Part shown: in pieces, positions 34,182-41,902 of the stretch
How the letters are laid out: each line of letters begins with the position of its first letter
Numbering within the stretch: position 1 is the stretch's first letter
The notes under the pieces: generated by a model
Database searches by the model: none
Seen by the model: the letters and a program-made list of their open reading frames with translations, nothing else
Told to the model about the DNA's origin: nothing
Translations under genes and position numbers: made by a program
Source: Deltaproteobacteria bacterium
GTDB lineage: Bacteria; Lernaellota; Lernaellaia; JACKCT01
Direction of reading: 5' to 3'
DNA length: 64,000 nt
Assembly (NCBI GenBank): GCA_020633895.1
Contig: JACKCT010000001.1
Span: 62,001-126,000, forward strand

Positions 34182-34739
34182 ATGACGCGACATAAACTGA
34201 CGATTTTCGCCCTGATTGCGGCGCTCGTCGCGTTGCCCCTGATCGCCGGAGCCGCCGAACCGGACGAGGAAGCCAAGTCGATCCTCAAGGATGCCGAGGA
34301 TTTCGTGAAGTCCCTGCGGGCGACGGTCAAGGAAATGGAATCGCGGCTCAAGCAGGCGCGCATCGAGAAGAACGCGAACAAGGCGAGCTGCATCGAGTCC
34401 CGTTTGACCGATCTGCGCCGCCTGCTGGTGGAGAGCAAGTCGGCGTACAAGACCATGCGCCAGGGCGCCTACGACCAGAAGCGGGCCGTGGTGCGTCAGC
34501 AGGATCAGACGATCCAGAAGAACAAGGCCATCGCCAAGCAATTGGCCAAATTCGTCGATGAATGCCTGGCGAATCTGGGCGAAACCGGCGGCTTCACCGA
34601 GGCGCTGGAAGAATATCTGGGTCGGGAGGACGACAAGCAGGACGACCCATCCTTTGCCAATGTCGTCCGTGTGACCAATCCCGAGCCGTTGCCGCCCGAA
34701 TACGATCCGGAGGGCATCAGTCCCTCGGAATTGCCGTAG
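34182..34739 (+). CDS. Periplasmic coiled-coil protein, last gene of Glt-like operon
   Basis: The 185-residue product has a signal peptide (LTIFALIAALVALPLIAGA). A long charged helix (about 28-125: ILKDAEDFVKSLRATVKEM, KQARIEKNANKASCIESRL, QDQTIQKNKAIAKQLAKF) follows, with two cysteines about 60 residues apart, and a short Pro-rich tail. No enzymatic motif is visible. GGAGAGG precedes the ATG. Its place right after the GltG-like gene suggests a periplasmic strut or adaptor of the same complex; that is inference from position. Confidence 0.8.
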   Translation: MTRHKLTIFALIAALVALPLIAGAAEPDEEAKSILKDAEDFVKSLRATVKEMESRLKQARIEKNANKASCIESRLTDLRRLLVESKSAYKTMRQGAYDQKRAVVRQQDQTIQKNKAIAKQLAKFVDECLANLGETGGFTEALEEYLGREDDKQDDPSFANVVRVTNPEPLPPEYDPEGISPSELP

Positions 34740-34805
34740 GCGCGCGGATGAGTTTTTGGGCTTGGACAAGGCCCGTTTGGATGTTGCCTTCATGATGGAG
34801 ATCGA

Positions 34806-36047
34806 ATGAGGCGTTTTTGGGTCATGGGGCTTGGGATGGCCCTGCTATGCGTGCTTACACCTTCGGTGGCGACGGCTCAGCAAGGCGTGCCGCAGACCGA
34901 CGGTGTGCGTTTCGGCGCGTTTTCGATCCATCCGTCGATGTACACGGCCGTCCGCTATGTGGACAACATCTATTTCGTCCCCAACGACTACGCCCCCCAG
35001 ACGCCCGAATCCGTTCCTCAAGGCAAGGAATCGGACTACATCCTGAACGTGCAACCCGGCACGATCATCCAATTTCGTGTGCCCAACTTCCGCGCCCAGG
35101 CGGATTATCGCTTCTACAACGACACCTATCTGGGCACCGACGACGAAGACGACCTGCATTCCCAGCTTGACGCCAGCAACCACAACTTCGGCGGCGCCAT
35201 GGAGTATCAAGCGCCGATCGGGGTCTTCGCCAACGTCCGGGATCAGTACACGGTGCAGGAGACCTTCGAGGATTCGGATCAGTTCATCGACCAGATCCGC
35301 GGCGACCAGGAGCGCAACGAAGGTTCGGCCACCTTGGGCTACCGCTACGGACCCGAGGATAACCTCTACATCGCCGGCCGCTATACCAACGTCCTGGATA
35401 TCTATGAGAATCCGGACATTTCCGATCGCTGGGCGTGGTACGGGGACGGTGACTTCCGCCTCAAATTCCTGCCCCAGACCGCCATCCTGGTGCAGGGCGG
35501 CTACGGCGAGGTCTACTACAACAAATGGTTGGAGACCGACGTCAAGTGCGCCAACTCGTTCATGACCTTCGGGCAGGCGGGTCTGGCCGGTCAATTGACC
35601 AATCACATCCGCGTGCTGGCCAAGGCCGGCTACCAGGCCAACGAATACGAATGCGGCGAGTCCTTTGACGGGCCCATCGGCCAATTGGAGTTCGCCGGCA
35701 ACTGGCAGAACGTGACCCGGTTCTCCGTCGGCTACCGGCGTCAGATCCTGGACGCGGCCACGACCAACTTCTTCGAGTCGGACGAAGTCTATCTGACGGC
35801 CTACCGTCTGTGGTTCGACCGATTGGCCAGCGACCTGTTCGCCAGCTATCAATTCAACGAATTCTCCAACCCCAATGACCGGCACGAGGACTTCATTCAG
35901 GTCAAATTCGATCTGACGATGGAGTTGATCGCCTGGCTGTACTTCGGTGGTGGCTATCAGTACGACAACCTCTATTTCGACGACGGCGATTTGAACAACA
36001 CCACCGAGCGCAACACCTTCCTGGTCAAGTTGCTCGCTCAGTTCTAG
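34806..36047 (+). CDS. Outer-membrane beta-barrel protein, candidate polysaccharide porin
   Basis: The 413-residue product has a signal ending TATAQQ. A run of alternating amphipathic strands, rich in Tyr/Phe and Asp/Asn turns, fills the rest (YDNLYFDDGDLNNTTERN near the end), and it closes with the outer-membrane insertion signal LVKLLAQF (terminal Phe). It resembles the BBP2-type barrels that accompany exopolysaccharide clusters. The next gene, five bases away, is an OPX protein without an outer-membrane helix, so this barrel is the natural exit pore (compare the Wzp porins of myxobacteria). GGAG lies five bases before the ATG. Confidence 0.83.
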   Translation: MRRFWVMGLGMALLCVLTPSVATAQQGVPQTDGVRFGAFSIHPSMYTAVRYVDNIYFVPNDYAPQTPESVPQGKESDYILNVQPGTIIQFRVPNFRAQADYRFYNDTYLGTDDEDDLHSQLDASNHNFGGAMEYQAPIGVFANVRDQYTVQETFEDSDQFIDQIRGDQERNEGSATLGYRYGPEDNLYIAGRYTNVLDIYENPDISDRWAWYGDGDFRLKFLPQTAILVQGGYGEVYYNKWLETDVKCANSFMTFGQAGLAGQLTNHIRVLAKAGYQANEYECGESFDGPIGQLEFAGNWQNVTRFSVGYRRQILDAATTNFFESDEVYLTAYRLWFDRLASDLFASYQFNEFSNPNDRHEDFIQVKFDLTMELIAWLYFGGGYQYDNLYFDDGDLNNTTERNTFLVKLLAQF

Positions 36048-36051
36048 GCTC

Positions 36052-36951
36052 ATGCGTCCGGCCCGCGTTTCCCGCATCCTCCTCGTGATCTTTTGCGTCT
36101 TCGGCCTTGCCGCGATCGCGGCCGCCGAGGGTTATCGCGTCGGTCCCGAGGACGTGCTGACCATCAAGGTTTTCGGCGAGACGTCCCTGTCCAAGGACTA
36201 CGAAGTCGCCGCCGACGGATCCATTCGCCTTCCCTGGATCAAGGACATCCCCGTCAAGGGCCTCACCCCCCGCGAAATCGAGTCCACCCTCGAGCAGCGC
36301 CTGGGCGAGGACTACCTGGTCGATCCTCAGGTCTCGGTCACGGTCAAGGAATACAAGGCGCAAAAGGTCTACATCCTCGGATCGGTCAAAAGCCCCGGCT
36401 ACTACACCCTGCGCGGGGACACCCGTGTCCTCGAGGCCATCGCCATGGCCGGGGGCATCACCGAAGAGGGCGGCAAGGAGTTTATCCTCATTCGCGGCGG
36501 CGCCGACGAGATGCAGGGCGAATCCATCGAGGCGCTCATGGCCTCCGGCGGCGAGAAGGAGTCCATCGAGGATTTCACCTCCCAGCATCACAACGTCCGC
36601 GTCATGCGCATCGACGGCTACAAGCTGCTGGAAAGCGGCGACCTGACGCAGAACTACGCCCTGGAAGCCGGCGACATTCTCTCGGTGCAAAAGGCGAGCT
36701 TCATCTACTTCGACGGCGAGGTCAAAAAGCCCGGCCCCGTACCCTACGAAGAAGGCCTGACCCTCCTCAAGGCCATCACCCTGGCCGGCGGCCGTACCGA
36801 CCTGGGGAGCAATCGTGTGGTCATCACCCGAGTGGATGATGGGAAAAATCAACAATTCAAGGTAAATTTGCGTAAAATATCGCAAGATCTGACGAAGGAC
36901 TTCGTGCTGCAGCCCGGAGACATTGTCAAAGTCCGGCGCAGCCTCTTTTAG
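36052..36951 (+). CDS. Short polysaccharide export (OPX/Wza-like) protein
   Basis: The 299-residue periplasmic protein has a signal peptide (MRPARVSRILLVIFCVFGLA) without a lipobox. The Poly_export domain follows at about 27-105 (YRVGPEDVLTIKVFGE, GSIRLPWI, LVDPQVSVTVKEY). Two SLBB domains come next (VYILGSVKSPGYYTLRGDT, IYFDGEVKKPGPVPYEEG). The chain ends with FVLQPGDIVKVRRSLF, directly after the second SLBB. It therefore lacks both the lipid anchor and the C-terminal amphipathic helix that forms the Wza pore in E. coli. It would bridge the Wzc-like co-polymerase to an outer-membrane partner, here most likely the barrel encoded just upstream. Confidence 0.92.
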   Translation: MRPARVSRILLVIFCVFGLAAIAAAEGYRVGPEDVLTIKVFGETSLSKDYEVAADGSIRLPWIKDIPVKGLTPREIESTLEQRLGEDYLVDPQVSVTVKEYKAQKVYILGSVKSPGYYTLRGDTRVLEAIAMAGGITEEGGKEFILIRGGADEMQGESIEALMASGGEKESIEDFTSQHHNVRVMRIDGYKLLESGDLTQNYALEAGDILSVQKASFIYFDGEVKKPGPVPYEEGLTLLKAITLAGGRTDLGSNRVVITRVDDGKNQQFKVNLRKISQDLTKDFVLQPGDIVKVRRSLF

Positions 36952-37002
36952 CGTTTCGGCCCCAGAATTCGTCCTCGGCCCGATCGCGAGCAAGGTGCTT
37001 TT

Positions 37003-39135
37003 TTGGCCAACGGATCTGTCACGAGCGGCATTCATCTTCGCGACTACCTGCGCGTGCTCTACAAGCGCCGGTGGACGTTGGCGTCGTTCTTTTTCATCGT
37101 GGTCACGATCATCACGTTGGGCGCCTTCATGCAGACGTCCATCTACCAAGCCGCGGCCACCGTCCAGATCCTGCCCGAGGCGCCCAAGGTCGTGAACTTC
37201 AAGGAAGTCGTCGCCCTGGGTTCCAACAACTACTGGGCCAACAAGGAATATTACGAGACGCAGTTCCGCATCATCCGCTCGCGCAGCGTGACCTCCGAGG
37301 TGCTGCAAAAGCTCGATCTGCTCGACAAGGAGCCCTACAAAAGCTCGAAGGATCCCGAGACCACCCTGGCCGATCAGATTCGCGTCGAGCCGGTGAAAAA
37401 CTCCCAACTCGTCGCCATCAGCGTCGAGCACCCCAATCCGGAACTGGCCGCCGAACTGGCCAACACCGTCGCCGAAACCTATCGGGATCAAAACCTGCGT
37501 CGCACCCGTTCGGCCACGGAGGACGTGGGCAAGTGGCTGGTCAACGAGGGCGGCGAACAGCGGGAAAAGCTCGAAAAGTCCGAGGCCAAGCTCCAGGAAT
37601 TTCTCGAAACCCACGAGGTGCTCTCGTTCGACGAGAAATACAACGTCGCCCTGCGCAAATTCACGAAATTCTCCGAAGCCCTGGACGAGGCCAAGCGCCG
37701 ACGCATCGAGTCCCAGGCCGCCTATGAGGACTCCCGCGCCCTCCAGTCGTCCGGCAAGGCGATGATGATCCCCGAGGTCATGGCCAACGAGTTGGTGCAG
37801 CAGTTGCGCAACGAGCGCGTCCTGGCCGAGCAGGAGATGGCCAAACTACGTCTGAAGTACAAGGCCCTGCATCCGCGCATCCGGGCGCTGCAGGAGCAGA
37901 TCGACCTGCTCGACGAAAAGATCGGCGGCGAGATCAACAACACGGTCGGCACCATCCGCACGCAGTACATCCTGGCCCAAAGCCAGGAAGAGGAACTGAG
38001 CAAGGCCGTCGAGGAAGCCCGCAACGACGCCCAGCAGCTCAACCAGCTCAAGACGCAATACAACGTCCTTCGTCGTGACGTGGACGACAACCAGGGGCTT
38101 TACGACGAGCTGTCCAAGCGCGCCAAGGAAACCGAGATCACCGGCAATCTGGCCGCCAACAACATCGTCATCATCGAGCGGGCTCGGGTTCCCGAGCATC
38201 ACATCAAGCCCCGGCGACGCACCAACGTGATGCTCGGCATCCTGCTGGGCATCGTGGGCGGCATCGGTCTGGCGTTCTTCCTGGAATACCTGGACAACAC
38301 CATCAAAACGCAGCTCGACATCGAGCGCATCACGGATGTCCCCTTCCTGGGCATCATTCCCAGCTTCCAGAGCGACGAGGACGAGGGCGTGTTCGAAGAC
38401 CTGCACACGCACCTGCATCCCAAGTCGAGCATCACCGAGTCTTGTCGCGCGATTCGTACGAACATCATGTATTCGTCGCCGGGCCAGGAGATCCATCGCC
38501 TGCTCGTCACCAGCGCCGGACCCCAGGAAGGCAAGTCCACCACCGTCATCAACATGGGCATCACCTTTGCCCAGGGCGGCCGTCGGGTGTGCATCGTGGA
38601 TTCGGACCTGCGTCGTCCCCGTCTGCACAAGGCGTTCAACATCGACCGGAGTCGCGGCCTGACCAGCCTGGTGATGGGCGAAAGCGAGTTGGAAGAGACC
38701 GTCATGGCCACGGAGGTGCCCAACCTCTTCCTGCTGCCTTCCGGGCCGATTCCGCCCAATCCCGCAGAGCTGTTGGGCAGCGAGCAATGCCACGAAACGC
38801 TCAGGCGTCTCGACGAGCACTTCGATCTGGTGCTGTTCGATTCGCCGCCGGTAGTGGCGGTGACGGACGCGGCCGTGCTCTCGCGCCTGGTGGACGGCAC
38901 GATCGTGGTGGTCAAGGCCGGTAAAACGACGACGGAGATGTTCAAGAAGGCGCTGCGTCAGTTGGAGGACGTCAAGTCCCACACCCTCGGTTCGATCCTT
39001 AACGACTTCAATCTGCGCGGCGAGGGGTATCGCTACTACTATTATTACTACCACTACCGCAGCGACGAAGGGGGGCCGGATGACGGCCGTCGTCGCCGTC
39101 GTCGTTTGCTCGACGAAATCAAAAAGTCCGCCTAG
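37003..39135 (+). CDS. Wzc-like polysaccharide co-polymerase with BY-kinase domain
   Basis: The 710-residue inner-membrane protein has a Wzz domain with a first TM near 25-45, long periplasmic coiled coils (about 170-400), and a second TM near 408-428 (MLGILLGIVGGIGLAFFLEY). The cytoplasmic tyrosine kinase has Walker A GPQEGKST at about 506-513, Walker A' VCIVDSDLRRPR at about 529 and Walker B LVLFDSPP at about 609. It ends in a tyrosine cluster (YRYYYYYYHYR, about 677-687) and a basic tail. Autophosphorylation of that cluster controls polymer length and export. The start is a TTG with AAGGTG five bases upstream. Confidence 0.94.
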   Translation: MANGSVTSGIHLRDYLRVLYKRRWTLASFFFIVVTIITLGAFMQTSIYQAAATVQILPEAPKVVNFKEVVALGSNNYWANKEYYETQFRIIRSRSVTSEVLQKLDLLDKEPYKSSKDPETTLADQIRVEPVKNSQLVAISVEHPNPELAAELANTVAETYRDQNLRRTRSATEDVGKWLVNEGGEQREKLEKSEAKLQEFLETHEVLSFDEKYNVALRKFTKFSEALDEAKRRRIESQAAYEDSRALQSSGKAMMIPEVMANELVQQLRNERVLAEQEMAKLRLKYKALHPRIRALQEQIDLLDEKIGGEINNTVGTIRTQYILAQSQEEELSKAVEEARNDAQQLNQLKTQYNVLRRDVDDNQGLYDELSKRAKETEITGNLAANNIVIIERARVPEHHIKPRRRTNVMLGILLGIVGGIGLAFFLEYLDNTIKTQLDIERITDVPFLGIIPSFQSDEDEGVFEDLHTHLHPKSSITESCRAIRTNIMYSSPGQEIHRLLVTSAGPQEGKSTTVINMGITFAQGGRRVCIVDSDLRRPRLHKAFNIDRSRGLTSLVMGESELEETVMATEVPNLFLLPSGPIPPNPAELLGSEQCHETLRRLDEHFDLVLFDSPPVVAVTDAAVLSRLVDGTIVVVKAGKTTTEMFKKALRQLEDVKSHTLGSILNDFNLRGEGYRYYYYYYHYRSDEGGPDDGRRRRRRLLDEIKKSA

Positions 39136-39155
39136 TCGGCGCCGGATGGCCCGCC

Positions 39156-40559
39156 GTGCCTGAACGCCGTCGCCGGGAAAAGCCGCTCCACCGTTCTTCC
39201 GCCAAGACGTTGCGTCGCTTGGATCAAGCGATCGAGGCGCTGATCCTCGCGCTGACGGTCTACCTGCCCCTGGCCTTCGGCGGCACGCCGTTGCCCGCTC
39301 ATGCCCCGGCGATGATCGCGGCGATGGCCCTGCTGGCGCTCGTCGCGTATCGGGCGGCCTTGGACGTTAACAAGCAGCCCACCGGCGCGCTTTCCATGGT
39401 CCTGCCGAGCCTCGTGCTGGGAGCGTTGTTCCTGATTTTCATCGGCTCTGACGTCGTTCCGGTGCCCCGCCCGCTGGCGCGATTCTTCGCCTTTCGCGGA
39501 ATCGTGGGCGAGGGCTGGCTGGTGCCGCGTCATTTCGCGCCGATCGAAGCTTGGCGCGAGCTGTTGTCCTGGGTGGTGCCTTTCGCGCTGTTCCTCGCCG
39601 TCGTGACCACCTACCGGACGCGGTCCCAGGTCCGGCGCCTGTTGCAGGTCGTGGCCGTCGTGGGACTGTTCGAGGCGGGGTACGGCTTGGTCGAATGGGT
39701 CAGCGGCCACCAGCATATCTTCGGTTTCGAGAAACGCGCGTACGTCGACGTCGCCACCGGCACCTTCATCAATCGCAATCATTATGCCGGTTATTTGGAG
39801 ATGACGATCGGCCTGCTTTTCGGCGGATTGTTCGTCACCTACGCCAAGGAAAAATCGGCGTTGGGCCTGCGTACCGGGGGCACGGAGCATCTGTTGGCGC
39901 TGGGATTCGCGATTGTGCTGTGCCTGGGAGCGATTGTCGCCAGCGGCTCCCGCGCGGCGATCGCCTCGTTGGCGTTCGCGATGGCGCTGGTCGGCGCCAC
40001 GCTGGTCAGCCATCGTCAGCGGCGCAATTTCGTCTTCGTGATCGCGGCGCTCAGTTTCGTGGCCGTGCTCTTTTCCATGTGGTTGGGCACCGACGAGTTG
40101 CCCGCGCGCTACGCGGAACTCACGCAGGACGTGCGCGCCGGGGACGCCCGCCCTCGGGTATATCTGGCGACGCTCAAGATGATCGCCGACGCCCCGTTTT
40201 ACGGCGTGGGGGCGGGGGGATTCGCCGACGCCTTCGCCTTCTACCGCCCGGCGGGACTGCTGGCCCATTACGACTACGTCCATAGCGACCCGCTGGAAAT
40301 CCTGGCCGAAACCGGCTTGTTCGGCGCCAGCGCGCTCTACGGCGCCATCGCCTTTGCCCTGATCGTCGTTATCCGCGAGCGGGCCAAGCGCCACAGCCGT
40401 TTCGCCCGAGGCCAGAGCCTGGGCCTTTTGATTTCCGCCGCCGCGTTGCTGGCCCATAGTCTCGTCGATTTTCCCTTCGGCATCCCCGCCACGCGTGCGG
40501 CGTTCTTCACGCTCCTGGCGGCGGGCGTTGTCGTGGTGCAAAGGCGGCTTGAGCGATGA
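39156..40559 (+). CDS. O-antigen ligase/Wzy-family membrane protein, first copy
   Basis: The 467-residue protein has about eleven membrane segments and a GTG start 20 bases after the kinase gene. The large periplasmic loop contains DVRAGDARPRVYLATLKMI and GVGAGGFADAFAFYRP. HSDPLEILAETGLFG follows, the H-[NS]-x-x-LE-x-x-x-E-x-G motif of the WaaL/Wzy superfamily. It should polymerise repeat units on undecaprenyl pyrophosphate, or ligate the finished chain, on the periplasmic side. A second family member occurs at 50097. The stop overlaps the next start by four bases. Confidence 0.88.
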   Translation: MPERRRREKPLHRSSAKTLRRLDQAIEALILALTVYLPLAFGGTPLPAHAPAMIAAMALLALVAYRAALDVNKQPTGALSMVLPSLVLGALFLIFIGSDVVPVPRPLARFFAFRGIVGEGWLVPRHFAPIEAWRELLSWVVPFALFLAVVTTYRTRSQVRRLLQVVAVVGLFEAGYGLVEWVSGHQHIFGFEKRAYVDVATGTFINRNHYAGYLEMTIGLLFGGLFVTYAKEKSALGLRTGGTEHLLALGFAIVLCLGAIVASGSRAAIASLAFAMALVGATLVSHRQRRNFVFVIAALSFVAVLFSMWLGTDELPARYAELTQDVRAGDARPRVYLATLKMIADAPFYGVGAGGFADAFAFYRPAGLLAHYDYVHSDPLEILAETGLFGASALYGAIAFALIVVIRERAKRHSRFARGQSLGLLISAAALLAHSLVDFPFGIPATRAAFFTLLAAGVVVVQRRLER

Positions 40560-41902
40560 GCCGACGCACTGCCGTCATTGCGGCCTCGGTTGCGGCCCTG
40601 TTGCTTGTCGCCAAGGCGTTGGCGTGGACCGTCGGCGGGGCGAGCCTGTATTCCTATCGCCACGCGGCGGACGGCAGTTTCGAACCGGTCAACGCGGCGG
40701 ACGCCGAGCAACGCGCGACCCAATTGACGCGCGCCGCCGCGTGGATGCCCGGCGATGACGAGGTTTGGCGCTCGCTGGGGCGGCTGGCGTTCCATCTGTC
40801 GGCCAAAGGCGATTCCCCCATCGCTCGCGGTTTTTTGGAAGTCTGTTGGGCGCGATTGCCGTTCGCCAAGGACCTGCCGGCCGGGTCGACTTCCGATGCC
40901 CTGGCGCGCGTCGCGATCAAGGCGTACGACCGGGCCGTTGCCGCCAACGCGTTGGACAGCGAGTCGCGATTTTGGCGCGTCGTGGCCGAGGATCGATTCA
41001 CCGAGGCAGCCTCCGGCGACGGTGTCTTGGCGCGCGTCGACGAGGCGTTGGCGATGGACCCCCACCAGCCCGATCGCCTGCGGGCGGCGGCAAGCGTGGC
41101 CCTTCGTCATGGGCAAGTCGAGACGGCGATGGGCTATTACACCCGCGCGTTCGAGCTGAGTGCCGAAGGCCTGGAGGAGGCTTGGGCGGCGCTGTTTAAT
41201 GTGGTGCCTCGGATTGATCGCCTCTTCGAGATCACGCCGAGGACCGCCAACGCCCAGCAGCGCCTGTCGCGATTTTTCGCCGATCGCTGGCGCTTCGAGC
41301 AGTCGGAGAAGGCCTGGCGGGCCTATCGGGAGGCGGCGCGGCTGCCGATCCTGACGAAGATCAACGATTCGGAGGCGGTCAATCCGGATTTCGCTTTCAA
41401 GCTGGGCGATCAATTCCGCGACTGGCATATCATCCAGGTCGACGGCGCCGTCGTGACACAGGCCGATTCCCCGCCGGCGAGGCTGACAGTGGAGTTGGAG
41501 GACGGCCCCGCCAATTATTTCCATGTCCAGCAGGATGTTCCCGTGACGCCCGGCGGCCGCTATTATCTGTCGGTTCGGGTGCGCGTTCGGGACGAGACGC
41601 GCCTGGCGCGATACGGCATCGAAGCCACGCACCCCTTCGGTCCGGAGGAGTTCAACGCCGGGGCCGATTGCACGGTTTCGCCCCGGGACGAGGGCGTGCG
41701 GCCGTGCCGGATCGGCGAATGGACGTCGGTGGACACGACCTTTACCGTGCCCGACGATCTGCCCGTCCTGCGCTTGCGACTGCGTCGTCACCCCGGTCCG
41801 ATGGACGAGTCCGCCACCGCGACCGCCGAGTTCACGCGCGTGCGTTTGATTCCCTTGCCGGACGGGCCCACGGACGCACCCACGGGAGATTCCGATGGCT
41901 AA
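40556..41902 (+). CDS. Membrane-anchored TPR-like protein with C-terminal lectin-like domain
   Basis: The 448-residue product has an N-terminal membrane anchor (TAVIAASVAALLLVAKAL) and degenerate TPR-like helices (WRSLGRLAFHLSAKGD, ALAMDPHQPDRLRAAASVA). From about residue 280 there is a beta-rich domain with FHVQQDVPVTPGGRYYLSVR and RIGEWTSVDTTFTVPDD. This resembles carbohydrate-binding jellyroll modules. It starts in an ATGA overlap with the Wzy-like gene and overlaps the next gene by eight bases, so it belongs to the polysaccharide unit. Similar proteins are often encoded next to O-antigen ligases. A role in holding the polymer during assembly is possible but not shown. Confidence 0.8.
   Translation: MSRRTAVIAASVAALLLVAKALAWTVGGASLYSYRHAADGSFEPVNAADAEQRATQLTRAAAWMPGDDEVWRSLGRLAFHLSAKGDSPIARGFLEVCWARLPFAKDLPAGSTSDALARVAIKAYDRAVAANALDSESRFWRVVAEDRFTEAASGDGVLARVDEALAMDPHQPDRLRAAASVALRHGQVETAMGYYTRAFELSAEGLEEAWAALFNVVPRIDRLFEITPRTANAQQRLSRFFADRWRFEQSEKAWRAYREAARLPILTKINDSEAVNPDFAFKLGDQFRDWHIIQVDGAVVTQADSPPARLTVELEDGPANYFHVQQDVPVTPGGRYYLSVRVRVRDETRLARYGIEATHPFGPEEFNAGADCTVSPRDEGVRPCRIGEWTSVDTTFTVPDDLPVLRLRLRRHPGPMDESATATAEFTRVRLIPLPDGPTDAPTGDSDG

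Noticed and set aside
32633-34456. A 607-codon minus-strand frame opposite the GltG-like gene
   Set aside because: GC-rich shadow of the Gly-rich segment; no start context and it crosses a gene boundary.
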